Source: Ophryocystis elektroscirrha (lineage: Eukaryota; Apicomplexa; Conoidasida; Neogregarinorida; Ophryocystidae). Taken from it: a stretch of 64,000 nt of DNA. Shown here one piece after another: positions 33,080 through 44,837 of this stretch. Numbering within the stretch: position 1 is the stretch's first letter; every line of letters starts with the position of its first letter. The notes under the pieces are model-generated. The model did not search any database, was not told where the DNA came from, and saw only the letters and a list, made by a program, of their open reading frames with translations. Made by a program: the position numbers and the translations under genes. Where the stretch lies: assembly GCA_030141585.1 (NCBI GenBank), contig JAQIFP010000007.1, positions 143,369 to 207,368 on the forward strand, written 5' to 3'.

Positions 33080-35512
33080 TTATACCAAAAGCTTCAAATT
33101 AATCAAAATGTTTGTTTTCACTTTTTCAACATTTATTTCTTGACTCAGTTTAATACAGACGACAATTTTATTTAAATTCTTGAGTATTTACTTAATTTTT
33201 TTTAATTTTACCTCAGTCTCGATACTCAGGCATGTAGGGAAATATTTTTTCAGTGACTCTTTCAACTCATTTAAAGCTTTGTTACTACGGGTTAATACGT
33301 TCAATATAAGTAATCCTAATTTAATGAGAAAACGAAATATGTAACTGAAAAATTTACCATTATCAAAGAGAAGCGTTTTCAGTTTTTCAAGATAATTTGA
33401 TTTGAATAATATCGCAGGAGGACTGGTAATTGCATCTTTTTTATCATTTGAATTTATATCCAATATGATATTATTGTAAAGATTATAATCAGGAGCTTAT
33501 ACAATGAGTATTTTTAGTACATTACCTTTTGATATAAATTTAAAAGCGTCTTCTATCTCGATTGATGTATTTTTTAGTTTATTATCAGACAAATAAAAGT
33601 ACTAATTAAATATTTGGTTGTAAACCATTACCTTTCTGGCAAAATCTAAAACTGTTGTGTTGAAATCAACGGCCATTATGGAATAACATTTATTTATTGA
33701 TTCCATATAATTTGATATAACATGCAAAAAAACGCCTCCTCCTTAAAATTGTAACCTATTTATTTAAAGCACTACCTATGCCAAATACCAAAAACTTTTG
33801 AGATTCGTTGTTCGCTAAAGTTGGACTAAATTGTATGGCAAATAAAAGCGCTTTGTAATATCCCGAGATAGTTTTTTCATAATTGATTGACTTATCTTGG
33901 ATATTCAACTATATATATTCATATAAATTTTCACTGCTCACGTATAATTCACTTTGTATCAAATTTGGACAATCATCAAAATACATACAACGGTGGATTG
34001 TTTCATCAGCTATATCTTCAAAAACAGATATCTGAATTTATTGACACATTCAAAATTTTACTTTTCCAGCAATACTTGACTCAATCTGCTCAAGACATTT
34101 CGATATCTTCTTGTCATCTGAAACTGTTAATAAAGGGGTCGCAACCTATATATATCAATAAGATCGATTATCTTGCTTGACCTCGGAAGTTATAGCATAT
34201 TGATCTATTATGGATCGAATGCTTTGCTTGTCTTCAACATAATGTGGAATAATGTTAAATGTGGAGAATATTAATAATAGCCTTCTACATTGACATTGAG
34301 ATGCTAACTAAACAAATTATGGAATAAAACTTTTTTACTTCTTCATTCCCTTCTTCAGATATAAATAGCCATTGCTCAGACTGGTTTTTCGTCACAATCA
34401 TTGCAGCAGTTGGGATACTTCCCTTGATGAAGGTATCAATAACAATTAAACTATTTGCATCTTGGTTGTCATAAATTTTAAATATTCTTCGTTTTCCTGG
34501 CTATAAATGTTTATTTAAGTTAGTTTTTACCAAATAAGGGACGTGTAAATCTTCAAACATAAACTCTCTATAAACAGAGATCACCTCTATAATAACTTTA
34601 ATTGTTCCATGAAATTACTTGTTAAATAAGTGAGTGAATATTTTTCAGATATTAGACAGCCGTCACTATTGAGTACTAAATCAAAATCAATAGGTAATTT
34701 ATATGACTCATTCACTTTCATGATGACACAAAGAAACGCTGAACTACTTTCAGGTGTTTTATAGGGATATATTCTTAATATATAACTAGTTCTTATTTTA
34801 GATTTAGCTAGATTGAATATAAATTTACACTGAAATAATCAAAAATATCAAATGTCTCACTATTCCAGTTACAATATTAGGCTCCATTAATGATAAAAAA
34901 ATATATAACCCGTTGTAACATAGCAATTGTAGTAAATTATTTAGAAGTTTCTGAGCTTCACTTGACACATCAAACGATTTGTTAGCAATTGCATCATTAG
35001 CTAAATATGAGTCCAAAAAAGCTTTGTCTATCATAACTTCAAAAGACTCCTCATTAAATTTTGTGAGCAACTCATATCTGGCATCGCATGTAACCCATTT
35101 ATAATTGCTGAACTTTCTTCTCATCATAGTGGTTAAACAATCAGAAAAATCCATGTTTACAATATCGTAGCAACCAACTGATATGCATGGAGAACTACAT
35201 CAGATTACATGTATGAGACAATTCCTTGAACAACAATGAATTTCCGCATCCAAGATTCAATATCTTTAGTTCATCAATTGCTGAACATATTACAGCTTCA
35301 TAAAAATTGTACGTTTGCATAGTATAATAGATAGATTGAACAGTTCGTTCTCCAAAAACTTTTTGATTTCTTTTATCGATCCGTACCTAACTCAGTAATA
35401 AGTTGCAGTTTTTTTGTTACCATTCAAAAGAACTATTATAGGAATTGTAAAACTCATCCCAATAATTTTTACACCTAAAACCTTCAGAGTTTTTCGGTAA
35501 AATATGACACAT
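33080..35512 (-). CDS. METTL13: METTL13-like dual methyltransferase (eEF1A methyltransferase family)
   Basis: METTL13 (eEF1A-KNMT) methylates eEF1A. ATG 35512 opens MCHILPKNSEGFRCKNYWDE, then FEWYGSIKEIKKFL (family FEWYGxYLEL). A 32-nt intron leads to IDELKILNLGCGNSLLF, the SAM-binding motif I, then YDIVNMDFSDCLTTMM, FEVMIDKAFLDSYL (family FDVVLDKGTLD) and QLLCYNGLYIFLSL. The C-terminal spermidine-synthase-like domain is represented by GGGVFLHVI, YSIMAVDFNTTVLDFA and GLLILNVLTRSNKALNEL. A 33-nt intron before NLNKIVVCIKLSQEIN closes the frame at TAA 33080-33082. Both domains of the human protein therefore seem present. The middle exons (33.5-34.8 kb) I followed only roughly. Confidence 0.85.
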
Positions 35513-35665
35513 TTCTGTTAAGTTTAAAGGACCGCAGACACAATTATTAAACTAATCTCATTCATTATATTAATATATTTCGAAGTATTCAATGAATATG
35601 TTGTATATATTTTTTTATAATAATAATGTTTGCAAATTGTTTTCTGAAATTTACAAACTTAATAA

Positions 35666-36917
35666 ATGATATTTCATCTCTTGAAAGTAAAAAAGTTATA
35701 TATTTTTTATTTTATAATTACAATACGATTGACAGAAAGCAATAATCAAATATCTCAATCGGAAGGTATAAAAAACACTTTGATTGTGTCTTCAACTAAG
35801 AGTTCACTTGATGACGGCACAAAATTCATACATTGTAAAAATGAAACAAAACAGATAGGTTTTAATAAAACATATAGCATCAAATTAACGTCTTATAAAA
35901 ATGATTTATACAGCAGTAATTACAATAAAGTAATTGTGCATGATTTAAGGACTTATAAAAAAGCTAGCGATTACTATGATTTTTTATGCGACAAAGCAGG
36001 AACATATACACTAAAATTCCATCTGTTTGCATCTTTAAATAAAAGCCTCATATGTCAAATCACTATTATATGCGATAACGAACTGCAGCTTACAAATTTG
36101 AAAAATGAAACAAGTTTGAATGCTTTAGATTCAAACATTAAAAAAATTCAGTTAAATTCTATGGCAGAATGTTTAAATTTTAATGTTGCAGTTAGACTCA
36201 ATAAAAGTATTTCCATACCTTTGGAAAACTCAGTTTACAGAGTTTTCGATGAAAATTTGAAGATTTCAAAGTATAGACTAAATACATTGTACTTTAATAA
36301 TCTCTCTACTATTTCCGCGTGGGACGTAACTGATAATGAACCAATTTATACATTTCGATGCGAGCAGCCCGGAATTTACACTTCTGCAGTTATTTTAATC
36401 AGCGAATTTTATAAAATAAATTATCAGCATGTAAAACTGTGTCCATTTACAATAGGTATAACTTCAAATTTAGTTCATGCTTTTTGATAGCTTGTCACAA
36501 TACCGATCCTCCTATAATCCAATGTCGCAAACCTAGTTTAATTATAATAGGATCAAATTCTCAAAAACTTCAAGCAAACTATAAACGAACTCCAGATTTA
36601 AGTTTTAATATTCTAGATGAAAAGTTTACATTTGTGATTGTATATGGTCATGAAAATATTACATTAACTTTAGAAGTAACGTTAACTAATTGTTTTCACT
36701 TCATTTTCAGGATAATGAAAATCATAATTCACTTAATTCTGTTGAGCATAAATGCACTGAAATGCCAGAATTAAAAGTAAGAACAGTGAAAGTAACTGCA
36801 ACTGATCTTTACAATAATATTTCGACAACTTGTGACGTAGTCTTCGGTAATATTTTGATTAAATATGTATATATGTTCTCAGTTTGCAACGGAAATCAGC
36901 AATCTAATATAAACTAA
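35666..36917 (+). CDS. secreted protein with HYR-like beta-sandwich domain
   Basis: ATG 35666 begins with a hydrophobic signal-peptide-like stretch (KLYIFYFIITIRLTES). The first exon codes about 270 residues with paired cysteines in two similar blocks (FLCDKAGTYTLKFHLF...CQITIIC and FRCEQPGIYTSAVIL...). A 35-nt intron leads to NTDPPIIQCRKPSLIIIG, and the last domain ends RTVKVTATDLYNN...TTCDVVFVC, the pattern of a hyalin repeat (HYR: DxxPPxIxC...VTxTATDxxGNxxxCxFxV). Two more introns (35 and 36 nt) rejoin in phase; stop TAA 36915-36917. Several N-glycosylation-type sites occur. It is probably a surface or extracellular matrix protein. It faces the LCCL gene tail to tail, 37 bp apart. Confidence 0.7.
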
Positions 36918-36954
36918 ATTAATCTCTCAAAATAAGATTATTGATCAGATTGGA

Positions 36955-39900
36955 AACGGGGATAATTCAAAATTGTTGAATGCAACTCCATCGCAAGTAA
37001 AAGAAGTTAAACCAACTTTAAATGAAGAGTATGTCTTAGCTTCATTTGGAAACTTAGCTTGAAATGAATTATTTATAATGAAATCAATCCAAGCCTCTTT
37101 CAAAATTATTAAAACATCATTCCAAACACCTGAAAATTAAACAATTTTAAGTTTTAAATTAAATAAATTTACCTAAACTATAAACTTGATTTCCTTCAGA
37201 AACAAGAATGGGGGTTTTTGTTTTTTTTTGATTATTTACAATTACTTCCAGTTCAACTGTGTTTGTGTTAAATTTGATTAAGTTAAAATTCTCCCAATCA
37301 CGAAAATTTACTATGATTCCAATAAAACCATCACACTGAGGTAAGAAAGAAACTCTGTGGATGAAAAATTAAAGCTAAGAACAAACCTTATTTCTCCAAT
37401 TGCACAACCTTTGTTCGAACTCAGTAATCTGTTAACAATTTAAAGGTTGAAATCATTACATTCCTGAAGTAAAAATCTTTTTGTAATAATTATCATTTGA
37501 AAAATAAGCTATCAGTTCTTTTCTCCCTGGCTTTATACGCTTGAAACTCTGTAATACAAGTTTTTTATATTTTGAATTACCCAATTTAATGTCCTCATGA
37601 TGTTATTCTTTCTGGAAATGACACTCCAATCAGTTGCGTCGCTGTCAGTGAAACGATATAAACTACATAGTTTTGGTTTAGGTGGATAAATCAAACTCGG
37701 TATCTGCTTGTAATTACTTAAAAAATAACTATAACCTGAGTACAATTTTCTGATTTATATTGAATATTTTTTAAAGTAGGTATTATATCATCAAATATAT
37801 ATCCTATTGATCCAGCTTTATAGGATTCATCAAGGATTGTAAACGTAGAGTTTAATGACTTGTAAGTATTGAAATGATAAATCTAAATTAACATAAAAAC
37901 AACATGCTAATATCACTTCAATTATATATCTTTTAAAGTGAATTTCAACATTATACCATACAGAGCTCAAGCACCCTAACATATAAATTAGATTAAGAAA
38001 ATTTGATTAACTCAATTTGTATTGATTTAAACATACTTTCATGAAGTTCTCTTATTAAAAACACCTTGCCATCCATAATTTTAAATATTTTTTTTGTACT
38101 GTCTCTTTTAGATATCTCAAATAAGTACCTTTCAGAGTTTGATATAATGTACACAATTACATATTGTTTTTGTCTCGCATACGAAAAAATAAACCCAATT
38201 TCCCCTGTCCGGATTTTACGATATACGAGAACTTAAATATACCGTCATATATTCTGGAAACCTCGATCAATACTCAAATTAATATACTTAATATCATTGA
38301 TGCATAATCCATGAGTGAAACCCATATTTATTAAATTGGCTGGTAAATCTTTAACTGTAGAAAACCGCATGAAATAGTTCCTAAATTGTTCTGAAAAAAA
38401 TAAGCTAAAAAATAGTTATTACCTGTTGCAGTATTTGTTTTAAATATGATTTGCTCTGGAGTGATATCAAAAACTACATCGAACTTGAAACTGTCGAATC
38501 CAAGCAATTTGGAAGAAATTGATTTTAATCTGTTTAAATTATTTCTATATGCTACACAATTGTGATTTAGATGTAATTTTACAGGTCAAATTAGCGAAAC
38601 TGTGTTTTTGAGAAAAATCAAGAACTTTAATCAATTCGAATAAGCGAGAGTTTAAGTTTATAACATAAGTGTCTAATAACTTTTGTACATCTTCTAGACC
38701 TTTTTCGATTTTAATTGCTAAGGTTAGCAAATTTTCCTATAATTCGTTTTATTCATTTATGATAACAACCTGAAACAACCTTTTCGGTAATTTAACGCGA
38801 GAAAGAATTGCGTTCATACTTTTGCTCATCATATTCATGTCTGAAATAATGTTCCATGTTTACAAAATACCTGAATAATTGAACCTACTCTTAGAAAAAT
38901 TATGTTTGATCATTTCTTTACATATTCCAACTGGTTCTAACATAAATGATCTAAAAATATACAAAATTATAAATTAAACAACCTATCCCATTTAGATCCA
39001 GTATAAGATTGTGATTGCACCAAATTTTTGAGAGAGCCAGTGTAAGTTGTCATCCCAGGCATTATGATCAATTTTATCGTTTCTATAGATATAAATTATA
39101 GTTAAACTAACCGTCTAGCTTCAATCCTAAATGCTGAGCAGCTAAACAAATTGAACTATCATCTCGATAAATGTTTGTTCCGTATATTTTGATATCGTGC
39201 GTTACGGTGCAATTTTCATCACAACTGAAAACTTAGAAATAAAGCTGTTGTTCTACTGAAAATATGCTACGTCATAAGGCAGACTTTGAAAAAATGAATT
39301 TCGAACTGACTTGTCACAACTCAAGTTGACTGATCTATAAAAAAAGCCAATTAGAGTGATTTGGTTTACTTTTCTGTACTTGAAAAATCCTTTACACACA
39401 CATATCCTTCTATTGCTGAATTTACATCAAACTTTAAGATTGCACGGTTAATATCTTGATCCATAACACTTTCCAGGCGTAACTTAGAAAAAAGATATAA
39501 AAGACAGAGAAATATTCACTTTTTTTATATCTAGATTTCCAAGACTAAAGTTTAAATACTGAGTTACTAATTGCTTAAATTCTTCCATGTCATACGTTGT
39601 TTTTTTCAGGTTGTATATGCCAAGCTACAAAGCTATTATGAATTTTAACTAGCATTACGCTTTCACAACTATGTTTTATGTTGCTAGAATCCTGAAGATT
39701 CCAAGCATGTATATAAATGGTTCTTTTATTTTGTAAATCACAAAATACTTCCACTGGTGCTACGTTGCAAAGTTTTATACTGTATAAACCACTGTAAGGG
39801 TATTCTTTTTTCGTGATCATTTCCTCACAATTCTTGTAAGATTTAATTTCTGTCTGGGAAAATTTCTCATGGTTTGAAAAATTCGAAATGGTATTTTCCA

Positions 39901-41866
39901 AAGATTTAGAACTGGAATAAAACGCATCAGACTCAGCTACAATGGTTCGGTATTGTGAAACACATGACGAAATCAAACTTTTATGAAATTTATTGTGATC
40001 GCTTATTTCATTTTTTGAATTGAAAAGTAGTTGCGTTTTGTATTGATACTCTTGATGAATTTTATTGTTGTACTCATGAATAAGTTCAAAAAAGTATTGA
40101 CTTCGACCATCCTGTAAATAATTCTAAATTGATAAAAAATAATAACAATAGGAATACTTCGGAGCAATGACTCAAAATAGTTTTCAGCCGGTTTACATAG
40201 ACAGAAATTTTTCTTATTCCATAAACAGAATATGGCTTCAAATTTTCTAGTGGTTCAAGAAGAAAAAATCTATTAAAATCTTTTGTAATTGTGTATTTTA
40301 CCTTAAAAACCTAGAACTGATCGATTTTGCATCAAGTTTGGTAAAATAGTTTTTATTGATTATATTATTCAATCCGGAATGAAATGTTTCATTATCTTAA
40401 AAAATATACAATATAAAACTTTACTTTGGGAAAATTGTACATCAAACTTATATGCAGGGTAGACCCAATCTATTTCTAAAATGCGTTTGCTAAAAACATT
40501 ATAATAACCTATCGAACTGATCTTAAATATACCCCCTAAATCAACTTCAACTAAAACGACTGGAAAATTGTTTTCAAGAGTCTTCGACAACCAATAAGTA
40601 TTTATATCGCCATCAACAATCTGAATAAGTCTAATGCTTGATATTTTCTACTTTAAAGGATGAATGCTCCAAATTATTGGGGTCAGAATAATTTGTTCTA
40701 ATAATTTTCTGAATAACAATAGTTAATTTGAAAACTTACGTATAAAGCTTCATCTGCCAAACCGACATGCAAACCTTTTTGAGTGATACAAAAACTATTT
40801 GTTTTCAAAGGAGTAAAAAATCTATGAAACTGTATAATTAAAATATATTCTTACCCCGTCTCTGTGTAATTCCAAGTATTTCTATCTGTAGTTTCACAGT
40901 TTTCTAGAATTATTTGATTGTCACTGACGAAGTTTTACAATTTTGTTTACTACTTATTTTCTGAGGACGCCACGCACAAACCTAAAGAAGGAGAAATTAG
41001 TTTTCCTGTATCTGAAAAATGAAATAGTTCTCGACCATCTCCAAAACTGAATGCATCAAGACAATTTGAAAGACTGACAGCACTAATACTATAAATCATT
41101 TAAATTGTTCACTTGTTTTCATATAAATCTGTATGTTTTTCAAAACTACTGTTTTCAGATTGTAAACAGTAATTAGCTCCCTTTATTCCGGAGATACCTC
41201 CTACAATAGTCTTTTTATATATACATATTAAAATTATTACCGCCAAAAATGGTTTGTAAGTTATTCCATGAACATAGTTTATGCCGAAATATGTAGCTTT
41301 AGGCCTAAAATATTATCAAACCATATCATCTATACGTTTTCATATGAATTTTAACATCAATTGCTTTGTATACATTTGAAAAAAAAATATCTTCTGTAAA
41401 AGTTACTGAATTAAACGTTTTACTCCATATAAAAAATTTACTTTCATCACTTGATTGTTTTGTCCAATCAACAACAGATATATATTTTTGTTTATCAAAA
41501 GAAATTTCAACTTTTACATGTTGAGGGCTTCGACCTATGTAAAAATCAAAATTAGCTTAAATTCTCACTCCAATTTATTTTGATCCCCTTTAAGTAATGA
41601 AAATATTTAAGAGACCCTGTCCAAATCACAACCTATGTGACTTTGAGGCAACTATGAAGAAATACTTTGTTGAGATCAACTATAGCTTCAGAGCACCATA
41701 TAGTGAAGTCTTTTTTTAATGCATTATAAGGTGTACAATTTAAACCATTGCTATTTGCATCAGCATTATGAAATTTTATAAAACCAGGATATTCACAGAA
41801 TGAGACTTTATACAACTTTATATTAGAAAATACAAATACAATTAACAGTTTAAGGATTGTTTTCAT
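36955..41866 (-). CDS. multidomain secreted LCCL protein (CCp family-like)
   Basis: ATG 41866 starts a signal peptide (MKTILKLLIVFVFSNIKLYK). The order seen on the minus strand is as follows. A discoidin-like module comes first (YPGFIKFHNADANS, LKGIKINW, HVKVEISFDKQKYISVVDW), then a ricin-B-like stretch (SFGDGRELFHFSDTGKL, LGLCVASSEN). A second F5/8-type segment follows (GDINTYWLSKTL, VVLVEVDLGGIFKISS, IDWVYPAYKFDVQFS). Next is a fibrinogen-like piece (CEEMITKKEYPYSGLYSIKL, APVEVFCD). An LCCL core lies near 39115-39215 (CTVTHDIKIYGTNIYRDDSS, ICLAAQHLG). The C-terminal part ends GVWNDVLIILKEAWIDFIIN, stop TGA 36955-36957. This architecture is that of apicomplexan CCp/LAP proteins, expressed in sexual or insect-stage parasites. 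There are about 25 small introns; internal boundaries are not all fixed. Confidence 0.8.
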
Positions 41867-42019
41867 AAAAACTAAAATTTAATTTTACTACCGACTTGAA
41901 ACATAAATAGAAAAAATATGTAAATTTTTGTCAAATGAATAGATATTAGATGTAATTACAAATGTGTTCATAATCAGAATACTTTTATATCGAACCTGAT
42001 CATATTTTCTAAACAATTT

Positions 42020-42787
42020 ATGGATACTTTAAGTATTATAAGTCGCAATAATTCGAAATTGGACGAATTTGTAGAAAGGGAAGCAACACAAATTGAATCA
42101 AAATTACAGCTTTCAAATATTAATTTTAAATCAAATCAGAAACTTTCAAATAATTTTAATTTTAAAAAAGGAACCACTACATTGGGATTTGTGATAAATG
42201 ACGGATTGATTATTGCTGTGGACAGTCGTTCATCCATGAGTTCATATATAGCTTCCCAAACCGTCAAAAAAGTTATTGAAATAAATGAATACCTATTGGG
42301 AACAATGGCAGGAGGAGCAGCGGACTGTTATTTTTGGGAGAGAGAACTAGCTAGACTTTGTAGGTTATACGAGCTACGCAACAAAGAACGTATTTCCGTT
42401 GCTGCAGCTTCAAATTTGTTATCAAATATTTTTTATCAGTATAAAGATTACGGACTATCTTGCGGAACAATGATTGCAGGATGGAACAATAAATCTAACT
42501 CAGCAGAGCTATATTATGTCAGTGATGATGGTAGTAGAATTTTTGGAAAAATATTTAGCATTGGCTCTGGATCAACCTATGCATACGGTGTGCTTGATAA
42601 TGAGTATCATGAAAATTTATCTTTATCAGAAGCCATAAATTTAGCAAAAAAATCAATTTTTCATGCTACCCACAGAGACGGAGGTTCCGGAGGTGTAGTC
42701 AGAGTGTACCATGTTCACAAAAATGGATGGGATGTTTTAGAAAAAGGAGAAGACGTTAACGATGTTATGATTAATCAATGTAAATAG
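42020..42787 (+). CDS. PSMB5: proteasome subunit beta type-5 (chymotrypsin-like activity)
   Basis: This intronless 255-residue protein has a propeptide of 51 residues ending KKG, followed by the catalytic Thr52 (mature Thr1) in GTTTLGFVI. Mature Asp17 (Asp68, AVDSRSS) and Lys33 (Lys84, VKKVIEI) complete the active site. TMAGGAADC and the [12 protein letters not shown] helix are diagnostic of beta5, as is the Ala/Met-containing S1 region. [12 protein letters not shown] and RDGGSGGVV complete the NTN-hydrolase fold. It is head to head with the LCCL gene (153 bp). Its last 17 coding bases overlap the last codons of the convergent secreted-protein gene. Confidence 0.97.
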   Translation: MDTLSIISRNNSKLDEFVEREATQIESKLQLSNINFKSNQKLSNNFNFKKGTTTLGFVINDGLIIAVDSRSSMSSYIASQTVKKVIEINEYLLGTMAGGAADCYFWERELARLCRLYELRNKERISVAAASNLLSNIFYQYKDYGLSCGTMIAGWNNKSNSAELYYVSDDGSRIFGKIFSIGSGSTYAYGVLDNEYHENLSLSEAINLAKKSIFHATHRDGGSGGVVRVYHVHKNGWDVLEKGEDVNDVMINQCK

Positions 42788-43627
42788 CAACATCATCAAT
42801 TCCCCATGATGCCTCGCAAAAATCTTTACTTTCATGTAACGTCGACTGAAACTCAACTGTCTGTTTTTTAAATGTTGCGAACGTATGTTTTTACCAATAA
42901 TTTTTCTTTGTGAGGAATATCAATTTTCACAAATTTAGACAACCTAATTAAAAAATTTAACTTTTTTTTCTTACAGATCAGGAAAACTACTGCCGCAAGA
43001 ATTTATATTTTTTGCAAGACAGTAAGATGATATAACTTGATTACACCATTGATGTGTCTGCGTCCATACTTTTTTATTATTTACTATAATTGCTAGTGCT
43101 TCTCCAGTCCAATTATCAAAAAAATGAAGTCGTGCGGTTATACGTACATAAGAATGCTTCGGTAAAATATATGATTTTTTTGTCGTCATATTTCCTCCAA
43201 AATTGCACGGACCTCCTAGAAATACATCAGAGTTTAAATCACACGAACTAATTTTAAAATTTGACCAGCTCTTATCATCAAAATCAAAAGTATCGACATG
43301 CCAAAGAGTGAAAGCCGGTATGAAGTTATATACTAAAGAGTTTGAGGTAATGTTCATATTAGCGTTAGTATATTTTGCTGCTGTTTTTGATTTATAAGTA
43401 TTTAGTACCAATAAAGGAGAATATCTAGAGTTGACTAATTTATTTGTTTCTTTAGCAACTGAGTTGAGATGTAAGTATGTCTGGTTCGTGAAAAACTTGT
43501 ATGAATTCCTTATGCTAAAAAACTTTAATGCAAGTATCTTGGATATTGAAATATATTTTGTACAATGACATATTTGAAAGTTTAATTGAACATATAAAAA
43601 ACAAGTTGAATAGAAAAAAAAATTCAT
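42771..43627 (-). CDS. secreted protein with LPxHxxVRIxARxHFxDxWxGE motif domain
   Basis: ATG 43627 begins a hydrophobic signal peptide ([17 protein letters not shown]). The mature part carries [65 protein letters not shown] and CGSSFPDL. Introns of 32 and 35 nt then lead to [16 protein letters not shown] and [14 protein letters not shown], stop TAA 42771-42773. From memory, the same motif order (LGG...K-LPxHxxVRI...DxWxGE...xSWGIDDVxIY) occurs in large secreted proteins of many alveolates and other protists, likely a galactose-binding-like fold; no function is established to my knowledge. About 250 residues with several N-glycosylation sites. Confidence 0.75.
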
Positions 43628-43709
43628 TGTTTAATTTTACTCCCGTTTAACAAAGCTGTTATTTTATTCCATAAAAACTTGCAAAACTAGGTTAGTTGAA
43701 AAACTTTTC

Positions 43710-44465
43710 TCAAGATAAAAATTGGGATAACCATTTAAATGCTAAGATAATATGTTACAGAATTAATAATATACCTTCAATGTAACCTCTACGTTTTACG
43801 ACACTAATCATAAAAACTTCAATTGGCCTTATTCCACTTTCACCTTTTGGCTAAAAATAATTACGATAACAGAAAATTCGAGGCATATCGAATATAAATT
43901 CAATTAACTTACATCACGGCCATAAGTTACACTATGATATAATCCTAATGCATGACGTAATTCATCCTCTGAAGCAGCTGCTGGCTGATCAATTTTATTT
44001 CCAAGGATAACAAAAGGAATCAAAGCTAATTCTTGTGATTCCAGCAAACTCTAAGATTTATATTGAAATCTAGTAATTTATACTTTAAGTTCAATAGCAG
44101 CCTCATTAAATCTTGTTCGATCAGCTGCATCTACCATGAATATTACTGCATCAACAGTTGTAAAATAATCTTTCCATATTCGGCGAGCTAAAAATATGGT
44201 TTTTTAATAAACGTGTAAAACCTGTTTCATGACCGCCTAAGTCATACGTTTTAAATTTAATTTTTCCTATAATTAGTTCTTCTGAATCTAAGGATACCAA
44301 TAATTTTTTGTTGTTATTACGAGGGTGTAAGGTTGGTACGTGAGTAGAAATTCTGTTATCTTTTAACATATGTAATAATGTTGTTTTTCCTGCGTTATCT
44401 AACCCTAAAAAAAGAATTTTGGCATTTTTTTGTAATAGTCCAATCCAACTAAAAAAATCCCACAA
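43710..44465 (-). CDS. SAR1: SAR1 small GTPase (COPII coat initiation)
   Basis: SAR1 starts COPII vesicle formation at the [22 protein letters not shown] leads into P-loop GLDNAGKT (residues 21-28), then [18 protein letters not shown] 33-nt intron at 44288-44320 has no stop and is in frame, so it must be removed to give [20 protein letters not shown]. Further exons give [27 protein letters not shown], the G4 motif [22 protein letters not shown] and [20 protein letters not shown], ending KWLSQFLS with stop TGA 43710-43712. The lack of the switch-I Thr spacing of ARF and the WDxF N terminus identify SAR1. Confidence 0.95.
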
Positions 44466-44837
44466 CCTATTTACAAAGAAGATAAACTATTCTTTTCAAT
44501 ATAATTTTACCATTTCAACGAAAGCATTTTGTTGAATGTTTGACTGGTACAAGAAATAAAAACTTACATGATCACTGCATAAAAATAAATTGTACTATTA
44601 AAAACGTATTATGTCTATACACTACTATAATCAACAGCAAGCGCTCGTGTTGTTTAACCACGAGATATAATTTGTATCATAAAGTTAAAATGTGTTTAAA
44701 TAAAAATACAATAAAAGACAGAGTGTACCAGGTATTAAATAAATAAAACTTAGCTAAAACCTAATTTATAAAAAAAAAAAAAAAATTTTGCTCGTTATAC
44801 GTAAAATATAACCTCACCAAAAACTCATTTTGGTTTT
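44466..44837. other. intergenic between divergent SAR1 and PRP6
   Basis: This 372-bp spacer has a 14-15 nt A run near 44770. A 68-codon open frame at 44540-44746 has no recognisable content and I do not call it. It probably contains both promoters. Confidence 0.45.

Noticed and set aside
37021..37062. Further plus-strand exon of the HYR-like gene (NEEYVLASFGNLA)
   Set aside because: The plus gene already ends at 36917 after a well-formed splice. The same bases code the conserved C-terminal exon of the LCCL gene on the other strand.
44540..44746. 68-codon plus-strand frame between SAR1 and PRP6
   Set aside because: It has no domain, signal or intron pattern and sits in a divergent promoter region.
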